Source: Brevundimonas sp. 357
GTDB taxonomy: Bacteria > Pseudomonadota > Alphaproteobacteria > Caulobacterales > Caulobacteraceae
Direction of reading: 5' to 3'
Assembly (NCBI RefSeq): GCF_003938605.1
Contig: NZ_RHWX01000015.1
Coordinates: 1 to 64,000 of the forward strand
Length of the DNA: 64,000 nucleotides
The notes below the pieces were generated by a model. It ran no database searches and was not told the DNA's origin. It saw nothing but the letters and a program-made list of their open reading frames with translations. Of the stretch, positions 18,541-25,695 are shown piece after piece; the stretch's first letter is position 1; the number at the start of each line of letters is the position of its first letter. The translations under genes were made by a program, and so were the position numbers.

Positions 18541-19520
18541 AACGGGCTGCTTCGGCAATCATTCGGGGAGGGAGCGTCGTCGGCGTCGCTGGACCACGCC
18601 TCGAAGCGTCTGTCCCAGTCCTCCGAGGTCGCCATGCCGACATCGGCGCCCAGTCGAGCGATCCACCCGAGGGGAGCGCCGCTTTGTTGGATGTCTCTGG
18701 CGATCAAGCCCAGAGCGTCGGGTTTTTCCAGGCTGTCCAGGAAATCGATAACGGCGCTCGTCTGTGCGTAGAAATCGTCAGCCGACGTCGATGTGAGGCC
18801 AAGCTCAGCCAGAGTGAACTCCAACACGATCGGTTGATCAGGAGATGCGGCTCGGGCGCTCGCCACCTCGGCCTGCAGTCGCTGGCTGGCGAACACGGGG
18901 TGGGCTTGCGAAACGAAGGTGCTGAACGGGGTCAACCGCCCGTCGTCGACGAGCGCGGCGAAGCGTCGACGGCGATCTGCGCGAGATGAAGGGGATTCCA
19001 GAGCGACGCCGGCGGCTTCATCCAACCAATCGGGCGCGTCGCCGCCGTACTGAGGCTTGTTCACGTTTGGAAGCAGAGCGTGCAGTAGGAACAGATGGCC
19101 CAACTCATGTTGGATCGAAGATGCGGCTTCGGCTTTGGACTGCTCATGACTCCCGGCCTCGCGCGACGCCCCGGATCGATCGAAATTCCAGGGCAGCACC
19201 CAGCCGCGCCGATCTTCAGGGAGGGCTTCGAACAGCCCTACCGCGCCGGTGGTCATGACCGCGCCGGGCGGGGCCGCCGCATTGAAGCGCCGGCTGAAAC
19301 AATGGCGCGCAGTGATCATGGCTTGCGCGATCTCATCAGCATCGATCGCAGTTGGGGTGACAAGATAATCTTCCCCCGTCGAGAACCAGACGGCGTCGTC
19401 GAGATCTATCGACACGGGAGAGGGAATGGGAGCGAGCCGGCTTGTCGGCTCGGCCGGCGTCGCGGGGGCGCTCACCAGTATTGCGGCCGCAAGAGACACC
19501 ATGCCGAGGCTTCGGTTCAT
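18537..19520 (-). CDS. Secreted gluzincin-type zinc metallopeptidase (predicted)
   Basis: A 327-residue protein with a signal peptide (residues 1-23, ending PATPA). The zinc motif HELGH lies at 138-142, and about 26 residues later WLDEAAGVALE supplies the expected glutamate ligand (Glu168), the pattern of gluzincins (peptidase MA clan). No close named family was recognised. The C-terminal 150 residues are helical and lack motifs. It should act in the periplasm or outside. It lies between the small secreted protein and the MacA-like adaptor, with a 4-base overlap to the latter. The obvious idea is that it processes or degrades the peptide encoded upstream; that is inference. Confidence 0.7.
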   Translation of the reverse strand: MNRSLGMVSLAAAILVSAPATPAEPTSRLAPIPSPVSIDLDDAVWFSTGEDYLVTPTAIDADEIAQAMITARHCFSRRFNAAAPPGAVMTTGAVGLFEALPEDRRGWVLPWNFDRSGASREAGSHEQSKAEAASSIQHELGHLFLLHALLPNVNKPQYGGDAPDWLDEAAGVALESPSSRADRRRRFAALVDDGRLTPFSTFVSQAHPVFASQRLQAEVASARAASPDQPIVLEFTLAELGLTSTSADDFYAQTSAVIDFLDSLEKPDALGLIARDIQQSGAPLGWIARLGADVGMATSEDWDRRFEAWSSDADDAPSPNDCRSSPL

Positions 19521-19522
19521 GC

Positions 19523-19906
19523 TTAGCGGACGCGCTGGACAGAAAAGCGATTGCTTGATCCGCCGATGCGCACGGTTCCGGTTAGACGTGCGCCGTTGAT
19601 CGTGCCCCGAAATTCGTGAACCGGGTTTGATGGCAAGGTGAAGGTCACGATATCGCCGCGGCGCGTCACGCTCTGGATCGGATTTCGGTCCGAGGTGAGA
19701 CCGATGATTTGAAAACGGCCTGCGCGTTCGTCAGGGTCGAACCATAGATTGATGGGATGCTCAGTGTCGCCCAGCCCCATGACGCCCGTCCAGCGGCCGG
19801 CAAGAGGCGCTTGCTCATGCTTGGCTGAGATGTCCCGCGATGCATCCTGGAAGTTGGGCGGTGTTGCGAGAGCAAGAGCGACGGAAGCGATGATCGAGGC
19901 GAACAT
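19523..19906 (-). CDS. Small secreted beta-rich protein of unknown function
   Basis: A 127-residue protein with a short signal peptide (about residues 1-15). The mature part alternates short beta strands (LAGRWTGVMGLGD, INLWFDPDERAGRFQIIGL, DIVTFTLPS, FRGTINGARLTGTVRI). The opening G-x-W-x-G and later G-x-I-x-G-x-x-L-x-G turns resemble small lipocalin-like or beta-sandwich domains found before secreted hydrolases. It starts after GGAG and ends 2 bases before the metallopeptidase gene, so the two products probably act in the same compartment. No function can be assigned. Confidence 0.65.
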   Translation of the reverse strand: MFASIIASVALALATPPNFQDASRDISAKHEQAPLAGRWTGVMGLGDTEHPINLWFDPDERAGRFQIIGLTSDRNPIQSVTRRGDIVTFTLPSNPVHEFRGTINGARLTGTVRIGGSSNRFSVQRVR

Positions 19907-19942
19907 GTCGCAAGGCTCCAGATTTACGGATTGGGGTGATGT

Positions 19943-19967
19943 GGCACGCCGACATCGTCGGCGCGCC
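19943..19967 (-). terminator. Hairpin after the peptide gene, possible partial terminator
   Basis: On the minus strand GGCGCGCCGAC and GTCGGCGTGCC pair over 11 positions (one G-T) around a GAT loop, 6 bases after the peptide stop. There is no T-run, so read-through to the downstream genes is expected. Such a hairpin after a first small gene often sets a higher level for that gene. Confidence 0.55.
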
Positions 19968-19973
19968 GTCTCA

Positions 19974-20114
19974 TCAATAGACGGTGGTGCCGTCCGGATA
20001 GACGATGATCCGCACGACTTCTCCGTTACGGATTTCCGCCATGGAAGGGGCGGCGAAACTGAAGCAAGCGCCGGCTAGGGCGGTGATGGCGGCGATGGTG
20101 CGAAGCGTTTTCAT
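19974..20114 (-). CDS. 46-residue secreted peptide precursor
   Basis: A small gene with a strong ribosome site (GGGAGGAA, 7 bases before the ATG). The 46-residue product has a clear signal peptide: MKTLR, a hydrophobic core, and PSMA before the cleavage site at about residue 26. The remaining 20 residues, starting EIRNGEVV and ending YPDGTTVY, have two potential beta strands joined by a Pro-Asp-Gly turn and no cysteine. It is the first gene of an operon for a secreted protein, a secreted peptidase and a MacAB-like transporter, and is divergent from a two-component system. It could be a signal, a toxin or bacteriocin-like product, or a sensor ligand. I know no named family for it. Confidence 0.7.
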   Translation of the reverse strand: MKTLRTIAAITALAGACFSFAAPSMAEIRNGEVVRIIVYPDGTTVY

Positions 20115-20252
20115 GGTGTTTTCCTCCCGGATGGCCGAACCAACTTCGGCGGGAGAAAGTTGTCGCAAGTGTGTATCTTGAGGTTGTCTGATCCGTAATG
20201 CCTTGCGGGTCGATGGACACAATCGCGATACATTCACGGGGGACAAGATAGG
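20115..20252. promoter_or_regulatory. Divergent control region of peptide operon and two-component system
   Basis: The 138-bp gap must hold both promoters. GTTGTC occurs at 20159-20164 and 20183-20188, a direct repeat with 24-base period that could bind the OmpR-family regulator encoded alongside. AT-rich GATACA stretches occur on each strand (minus strand near 20176, plus strand near 20234) and could be -10 boxes. No confident -35/-10 pair was found. Confidence 0.35.
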
Positions 20253-20960
20253 ATGACGTTTAGTGACGCGAGAATTCTCGTCGTCGATGACGATGCCGGC
20301 ATCCGCTCGGGGATATCCGATTATCTTTCCGGCTTCGGTTTCCGTGTCGGCGTCGCCGCTGACGGAGTGCAGATGGACCAACACCTGGCGTCCGAGCCGG
20401 TGAATCTGGTTGTCCTGGATGTGATGATGCCAGGCGAGGACGGGCTGTCGATCTGCCGCCGTCTCAGTAATCGCGGCATCCCCATTCTCATGCTCAGCGC
20501 TCTGGGTGATTCCGCTGATCGGGTGGTGGGGCTGGAACTTGGGGCGCTGGACTATCTTCCCAAGCCGTTTGAACCCCGGGAATTGCTGGCGAGGGTTCGT
20601 GCTCTGCTGCGCCGTCCATCCTCAGATGCGATCAGCGCGATGTCGCGGACACGCCTCTATCTCGGCTGGCGGTATGACGGGGATAGCCGTCGTCTGACGC
20701 GCCCCGATGACAGTAGCGTTGTTCTGTCGTCGGGACAGGGCGCGCTGTTGAAGGTGTTTCTGGATCGCCCCGGCCGCTTGTTAAGCCGCGACCAATTGAT
20801 CACATTGACGCGGGGAGGCGAGGCTGATGTCTTTGATCGCTCTATTGATCTTGCTGTCAGCCGGTTAAGGCGGTTGCTCGGCGATCATGGCGTGACGCCG
20901 CTAATCGAGACCATTCGAGGTGAAGGCTACCGCCTGAAGCCTGAACGGGAAGGCTTGTGA
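20253..20960 (+). CDS. OmpR-family response regulator
   Basis: A 235-residue regulator: receiver domain with the acidic pair in VVDDDAGIR, phospho-acceptor Asp56 in VVLDVMMPGEDG and Lys in YLPKPFEPRELLARV, then a winged-helix DNA-binding domain (LLSRDQLITLTRG, FDRSIDLAVSRLRRLLGD, IETIRGEGYRL). It is divergent from the peptide operon and overlaps the kinase gene by 4 bases. It probably controls the operon in response to an envelope signal. The ribosome site is weak. Confidence 0.92.
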   Translation: MTFSDARILVVDDDAGIRSGISDYLSGFGFRVGVAADGVQMDQHLASEPVNLVVLDVMMPGEDGLSICRRLSNRGIPILMLSALGDSADRVVGLELGALDYLPKPFEPRELLARVRALLRRPSSDAISAMSRTRLYLGWRYDGDSRRLTRPDDSSVVLSSGQGALLKVFLDRPGRLLSRDQLITLTRGGEADVFDRSIDLAVSRLRRLLGDHGVTPLIETIRGEGYRLKPEREGL

Positions 20961-22312
20961 TCGTCTGGCTGCGTTCGATTACGGGTCAGGTTTTCGGGTT
21001 GGCGCTTGTCTGCGTACTGACGACCCTGGGCGTCGGACTGTTCGTAACAGTCATCATGCCCCCGCCTCCACAGGCCTCCATGCGGGTGCGGGATGTCGCC
21101 CAGGCGGTGAAGACCGGACAGGGAGGCGCAGAGTTGGCGATCCGGACGATGTCCATGCCTGCGGTCGCGCCGCAGACCACTGCGCAGCCCGCGCCGATCA
21201 TCGCTGAGGGTCTGGCCCATGCCCTTGATCTGGACCTTGCCGATGTACGGGTGACGATGAAGTCCAACGAAAGCCGAGGCTCCGGCACAAATCTCACTAT
21301 CCTCAATCTTCCGCCAGGAACCCTGATGGCCGGCGCCCCTCCGCCCTCGGTCGCCGAACTCGTTGCGACAAGCGACATCACATTCCCGCCGTTCCAGGCG
21401 GCCGTGAGGCGTGGTTCAGAGTGGGTCGTCGTTGCGCCGACGTCGTCCTATCTTTCAGTCTGGCATATGAAGCTCGGTCTGGCCTTCCTGGCGGCGGCGA
21501 CCATCCTGGCGATCCCCACGCTCTGGTTGGCGCGTATCTTCACCCGCCCTCTGCGCAAACTCGCCGCAGCGGCTGAGGCGATCGATTCCGGACCCAATGC
21601 GCCGTCCTTGCCTATCGGGGGCCCGACCGAAATCCGGACCGCTGCAACGGCCCTGCGCGCCATGCAGGAGCGTCTGAACGCCAATCTTGAGCAGCGGACC
21701 CAGATGCTCTTCGCCATTGCCCATGACCTGCGGACGCCGTTGACCAGTTTGAAGTTGAGACTGGAGGGCGCCGGTCCTGGCCTGAAGCGGGTGATGGGGC
21801 CGGAGATTCTTAGGATGCAGGCGATGATCGACCAGTTGCTGCAGTTCGCAGCGCGGCCGGCCTCAAAGAGCTTCGAGACGCTGGATCTGGCGGGGCTTGT
21901 GCGGCAGGCGGCCGATCGTCAGCCGAACTGTACGATTGTCGTGCACTCGCCCGAGGTTCTGATCTTTTCAGGAGATCCCCTCGATCTCTCTCGCCTGCTG
22001 GACAATGTGTTTTCCAACGCAGCAAAATTTGGCGGGCCCGGCCCCGTTCATGTCCATCTTGATCAGACCGGCGCGCAAGCGCGCCTGGTCGTCCGGGATG
22101 CAGGGCCGGGGATGCCGGACGATCAACTCACTGATGTGCTGGAGCCCTTTGTTCGGATCGAACGATCAAGGAGCGCCGAGACAGGCGGCGTCGGGCTGGG
22201 TTTAGCCTTGGCCAAAGCGGTGGTGGAGCGGCACGGCGGGTGGATTTCCTTATCAAATGCGAAGCCGCATGGTCTCATTGTCTCGATCCATCTGCCTCTT
22301 GGCCGCGGATGA
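20957..22312 (+). CDS. Membrane histidine kinase, EnvZ-like
   Basis: A 451-residue sensor starting at a GTG that overlaps the response-regulator stop. TM1 is at about residues 10-33 and a periplasmic sensor of about 135 residues follows, rich in Pro (PPPPQAS, PPGTLMAGAPPPS). TM2 is near 172-190, then a HAMP linker, the HisKA motif AIAHDLRTPLTSLK (His about 255) and the ATPase boxes NVFSNAAKF, DAGPGMPDD and GGVGLGLALAK. It should phosphorylate the adjacent regulator. The divergent secreted peptide, or a peptide handled by the transporter, is a plausible stimulus for the periplasmic domain. Confidence 0.92.
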   Translation: MIVWLRSITGQVFGLALVCVLTTLGVGLFVTVIMPPPPQASMRVRDVAQAVKTGQGGAELAIRTMSMPAVAPQTTAQPAPIIAEGLAHALDLDLADVRVTMKSNESRGSGTNLTILNLPPGTLMAGAPPPSVAELVATSDITFPPFQAAVRRGSEWVVVAPTSSYLSVWHMKLGLAFLAAATILAIPTLWLARIFTRPLRKLAAAAEAIDSGPNAPSLPIGGPTEIRTAATALRAMQERLNANLEQRTQMLFAIAHDLRTPLTSLKLRLEGAGPGLKRVMGPEILRMQAMIDQLLQFAARPASKSFETLDLAGLVRQAADRQPNCTIVVHSPEVLIFSGDPLDLSRLLDNVFSNAAKFGGPGPVHVHLDQTGAQARLVVRDAGPGMPDDQLTDVLEPFVRIERSRSAETGGVGLGLALAKAVVERHGGWISLSNAKPHGLIVSIHLPLGRG

Positions 22313-22319
22313 AGCGCTT

Positions 22320-22389
22320 CGATATAGGCGATAGCGGTTGCGACCTGCGGCATTGAAGGAACGGCAGGTCGGTTGCGAATGCCATATCG
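22320..22389. repeat. 70-nt imperfect inverted repeat after the kinase gene
   Basis: Outer arms CGATATAGGC (from 22320) and GCCATATCG (22381-22389) and inner arms GACCTGC (22342-22348) and GCAGGTC (22364-22370) can form a long interrupted hairpin 7 bases after the kinase stop. It may terminate or stabilise the two-component transcript. Confidence 0.4.
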
Positions 22390-22750
22390 GCAATCGGCGT
22401 CGGGACGAGGGCGCATCGGTCGTTTGAGGGTTTCATGCGAATTGCGTCATTGGCCTCGTCGCGCGTGTGAAGGTTACGCGCGGGCGTCACGTCACCCTCG
22501 TGCCGACATGAAGGCGTAACGCGGACCGCCTTGTTTGGCAGGGCCGTAACGATCTTAGCTCGAAGATGATGTCGTCGTGCGCGGCCGGGCGACCTTGTGC
22601 GGTTCGGCGGGATCAACGCTCGGGGCAATGACAGGCTGTCTGGTTTGGGCGCATTTTCTTTTGGGAAGTCGAGCGCTGCGCATGTTTTTGCTTCCGACGT
22701 ACTTGAATGAGAGTTGGCGGCGTGAATTGGATTTCAGATACTTGTTGATT

Positions 22751-22824
22751 TCGACAACATGTGTTTGCTGACGTGTTATAACTTATCGTTTTGGTGATTT
22801 TTGATGTATTGTTACTCCGTAACA
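22751..22824 (+). promoter_or_regulatory. Candidate promoter/operator of the czc operon
   Basis: An AT-rich stretch with a -10-like TATAAC (22777-22782) and a -35-like TCGACA (22751-22756), 20 bases apart. Downstream is the dyad TGTTAC-TCC-GTAACA (22810-22824), 35 bases before the first start codon. The dyad is well placed for a repressor. No regulator gene is adjacent on this side apart from the upstream two-component system. Confidence 0.4.
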
Positions 22825-22858
22825 TTGTAATTGGGTTGGCGGATGCTAGATGGGCTGA

Positions 22859-23200
22859 ATGGCTCGTCGGTTCGCCCGATCTCGATGGTTTCTCGCGTTC
22901 GTCGCGATGCTCCTGTCCCTGTGCGTCTTGGCGCCGGTGGCGGATGCGGCGACGTGCGCAGTCGAGTTTGATCCGTCTCATGTCGTCGCGGTTGTGGAGA
23001 CGGGCGATACGCATCAGGACGACGCTGGCGCTGCGCACGGAGCCTGCAGTCACGGCCATTGCCATCATGGCGTGAAGGCGCCGACGGACGTTTCTGTCGA
23101 GACGGCGGCCGATTTCGGCGGTCTGCGTCGTTTGCTCGAGCCTGACCAGACGTTGGCGTCCGTCTCGCTCGATGGCCTGAAGCGACCGCCCAGAACCTGA
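22859..23200 (+). CDS. His/Cys-rich secreted metal-binding protein, CzcI-like
   Basis: A 113-residue protein with a clear signal peptide (RRFARSRWFLAFVAMLLSLCVLAPVADA). The metal-binding-looking stretch HGACSHGHCHHG lies at about residues 60-71, and earlier there is GDTHQDDAGAAH. CzcI-like proteins of this size sit before czcC and are thought to bind periplasmic zinc, cobalt or cadmium or to modulate expression. It is the first gene of the czc operon, 57 bases before czcC. The His/Cys composition and position support the call; sequence similarity to CzcI itself is low by eye. Confidence 0.65.
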   Translation: MARRFARSRWFLAFVAMLLSLCVLAPVADAATCAVEFDPSHVVAVVETGDTHQDDAGAAHGACSHGHCHHGVKAPTDVSVETAADFGGLRRLLEPDQTLASVSLDGLKRPPRT

Positions 23201-23257
23201 CGGGATTCCGCGCGCCCTGTCGCGCGTCTCGTGTCAGATTTTCTGGGAAAGTAAACC

Positions 23258-24511
23258 ATGCATCCCCCATTTCGCCTGCCGCCGCGCTCTGCGGCCGGTT
23301 GGGCGCTGGCCGCGCTTGCGGCCCTCCTCGCCGGCCCCGTCTGGGCTGATCCGGCGCCGTCCTACGCCGTTCTGCTGAAGCAACTCGGCCAGACGCCGGC
23401 CGCCGTCGAAGCGGACGCCCTGAGCGACGCCGCCGAGGCGCGAGTCCGTCAGGCCCGCGTCCGGCCCAATCCCAACCTGTCCATCGACCTCGAGAACGTG
23501 ATCGGGTCCGGTCCCTATTCCGGTCTCAGCGCGGGCGATCTCAGCCTGGCGTTCAGCCAGAATCTGGAGCTGTGGGGCCGCCGCCCCGCAAGGGTGAACG
23601 CCGCCCGCGCCGATGCCGGTGCGGCGGCGTTGCGCCGCGACCTGACCGTGGTCGACACGGCCGGGCGATTGGCCCTGATCTACGCCGAGGCCGAGGCGGC
23701 CCAGCGCCGCGCCGCCCTGGCCGAGGAAGCGCTGACCCTGGCCGTGGCCGACGCCCGCGCGGCCCTGGCTCTGGTCGAGGAAGGGCGCGAACCCCTGCTG
23801 CGCGGCATCCAGGCCGAAAGCGAGGCCGCCGCCGCCCGCGCGAGCCTCGATGAAGCCAAGGCCGAGCGCGACGCCGCCTTCGCCCGCCTGAGCGCCGTCG
23901 CCATGCTGCCGACGCCCGTCACCTCGATCGAGGCCGGGCTGCTGGATGCGCCGACAACGCCGTCCGCGCGGTCTGAACGTGACGCGCCGACGGTGCGGGT
24001 GGCCGAGGCCGAGGCCACGGCGGCCGAGCGCCGCATCGATGTCGAGCGCATCAACGGCCGCCCTGACGTCACCGCCAGCGTCGGCGTGACCCGCTTCGGC
24101 GAGAACGATCAGACGGCCATGACCTTCGGCCTCAGCCTGCCCTTGCCGCTGTTCGACCGGAACCGGGGCAACATCGACGCCGCGCGCGCCGAGCACCGGG
24201 CCGCCGAGGCGCGGGTGATGCAGGCGCGCCAGGACGCCGGAGCCGACCGAGCCGCTGCCAGAGCGCGTCTGGCGTCTTCGGCCAGCCGGGTGTCGGCCGC
24301 CGATGCCGGCGTGACCTCGGCCGAGGAGGCCTATCGCCTGTCGCGCATCGGCGCCGAGGCCGGGCGCATCTCGCAACTGGAGCTGCGCACCGGACGCGCG
24401 GCCCTGATCAACGCCCGATCCGCCGCCGTCGACGCCCGCATGGCGCGCGTCCGCGCCGAAATCGATCTGGCGCGCCTGGAAGGCCGCGCCCCCTTTGAAG
24501 GAAGCCGCTGA
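23258..24511 (+). CDS. czcC: Outer-membrane channel of metal efflux, CzcC-like
   Basis: A 417-residue TolC-superfamily protein with a signal peptide (residues 1-30, ending PVWA). It has two related helical-hairpin repeats; typical phrases are RPNPNLSIDLENVIGSGPYSG, LSLAFSQNLELWGRR and FGLSLPLPLFDRNRGNI. Unlike the channel at 6472 it has no lipobox. It forms the exit duct of the Czc pump. The stop and the czcB start share one base (TGATG), so the operon is tightly coupled. Third codon positions are almost all G or C. Confidence 0.9.
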   Translation: MHPPFRLPPRSAAGWALAALAALLAGPVWADPAPSYAVLLKQLGQTPAAVEADALSDAAEARVRQARVRPNPNLSIDLENVIGSGPYSGLSAGDLSLAFSQNLELWGRRPARVNAARADAGAAALRRDLTVVDTAGRLALIYAEAEAAQRRAALAEEALTLAVADARAALALVEEGREPLLRGIQAESEAAAARASLDEAKAERDAAFARLSAVAMLPTPVTSIEAGLLDAPTTPSARSERDAPTVRVAEAEATAAERRIDVERINGRPDVTASVGVTRFGENDQTAMTFGLSLPLPLFDRNRGNIDAARAEHRAAEARVMQARQDAGADRAAARARLASSASRVSAADAGVTSAEEAYRLSRIGAEAGRISQLELRTGRAALINARSAAVDARMARVRAEIDLARLEGRAPFEGSR

Positions 24512-25683
24512 TGCGTAAGCTGTCATCGAACAAGAAAGTCCTGATCGCGGGCGCCGCCGCCGTCGTCCTGCTCGGCGGCGGGATGCTGGCCCTGACGCTT
24601 AGCCGATCCGATCCGCCCGTCGCCGAGAAGGCGGAGACCGAGGCGGAAGGCGAAGCCGCCGAAGCGCCCGAGGGCGTGGTCGAACTGACCGCCGAACAGC
24701 TTCAGGCGGCGGGCATCTCGGTCGTCGCCGTCTCGCGCGGCGGGGGCGGCGAGACGCGCCTGTCCGGCCGGGTCGAGGCCATGGTCGACGCGCGCGCCGC
24801 TGTCGGCGCCGTGGTCGGCGGCACGGTCGAGCGGGTGCTGGTGGCGCCGGGGCAGGCGGTACGCGCGGGCCAGCCCCTGGTCAGCCTGGTCAGCGGCGAC
24901 GGCGCCGCCCTGCGCGCCGAGATCGACGCGGCCTCGGCCGCCGCGACCGCCGCGCGTCAGGCGCATCAGCGCAACCGCAACCTGGCCGATCAAGGCGTCG
25001 TCGCGCGTCAGGAAGTCGAAGCCTCGCAGGCTCAGGCCGCCAGCGCCGAGGCTCTGGCCCGCGCCGCGCGGGCGCGGGCGGCGGCGGCGGGCTCGCCCAA
25101 CGCCTCGGGCCGAATGAGCGTCGTCAGCCCCATCTCGGGTGTCGTGACCAACGTCCAGGTCGGCCCCGGCGGCTTCGTCGCCCAGGGCGCGGTCGTGGCC
25201 GAAGTGACCAATCCGGCGCGGGTCGAGCTGGTCTTCAACGCCCCGCCGCAGCTGGCGGCCCAGGTGCGCCTCGGCTCCCATGTTCGCGTCACCGGTCCGC
25301 AGGGCGAGTTCAACGCCCTGGTCACGGGCGTCGCCGCCGACGCCGGATTGCAGGACAGCGGCGCGACCGTGATCCGCGCCCGGTCCGAAGGCGGCCGCCT
25401 GCCGCCCGCCGGATCGCCCATCACCGGCGCGGTCGTCACCGAGGGCCAGTCCGGCAGCGCCCTGACCGTGCCGTCCGAGGCGGTGCAGACGGTCGACGGC
25501 GCCACGGTGGTCTTCGTCCAGGCGGACGGCGGCTTCCGCGCCCAGCCCGTGCTGGCGGGTCGTCAGGCCGGAGGCTCCACCGAGATCCTGCGCGGCCTGA
25601 CCGGGAGCGAAAAAGTCGCGGCGACCAACGCCTTCCTGCTCAAGGCCGAACTGGCCAAGGGCGAAGCCGAGCACGGCCACTAA
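24511..25683 (+). CDS. czcB: Metal efflux periplasmic adaptor, CzcB-like
   Basis: A 390-residue adaptor: membrane anchor (residues 9-29), an acidic stretch (KAETEAEGEAAEAPEG), lipoyl-like half (VGGTVERVLVAPGQAVRAGQPLVSL), an Ala/Arg/Gln-rich helical hairpin (about 130-185), then the second half SPISGVVTNVQVGPGGFVAQGAVVAEV and barrel domains. The last residues EAEHGH form a small His-containing tail, as in other CzcB proteins. It links CzcA to CzcC and may hand over metal in the periplasm. Confidence 0.9.
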   Translation: MRKLSSNKKVLIAGAAAVVLLGGGMLALTLSRSDPPVAEKAETEAEGEAAEAPEGVVELTAEQLQAAGISVVAVSRGGGGETRLSGRVEAMVDARAAVGAVVGGTVERVLVAPGQAVRAGQPLVSLVSGDGAALRAEIDAASAAATAARQAHQRNRNLADQGVVARQEVEASQAQAASAEALARAARARAAAAGSPNASGRMSVVSPISGVVTNVQVGPGGFVAQGAVVAEVTNPARVELVFNAPPQLAAQVRLGSHVRVTGPQGEFNALVTGVAADAGLQDSGATVIRARSEGGRLPPAGSPITGAVVTEGQSGSALTVPSEAVQTVDGATVVFVQADGGFRAQPVLAGRQAGGSTEILRGLTGSEKVAATNAFLLKAELAKGEAEHGH

Positions 25684-25695
25684 GGGAGGGCGATC

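Larger units (their letters stand above)
22313..22858. other. 546-bp gap without a convincing gene
   Basis: No frame here shows the codon pattern of the neighbours. An open frame at 22577-22771 lacks a ribosome site and any recognisable sequence. The first part holds a long imperfect inverted repeat. The last 200 bases are clearly AT-richer and hold the likely control region of the czc operon. The drop in GC also marks the change in composition between the two halves of the window. Confidence 0.5.

Noticed and set aside
22577..22771. 64-codon open frame in the gap before czc
   Set aside because: No ribosome site, no similarity to anything I know, atypical codons and it runs into the AT-rich control region.
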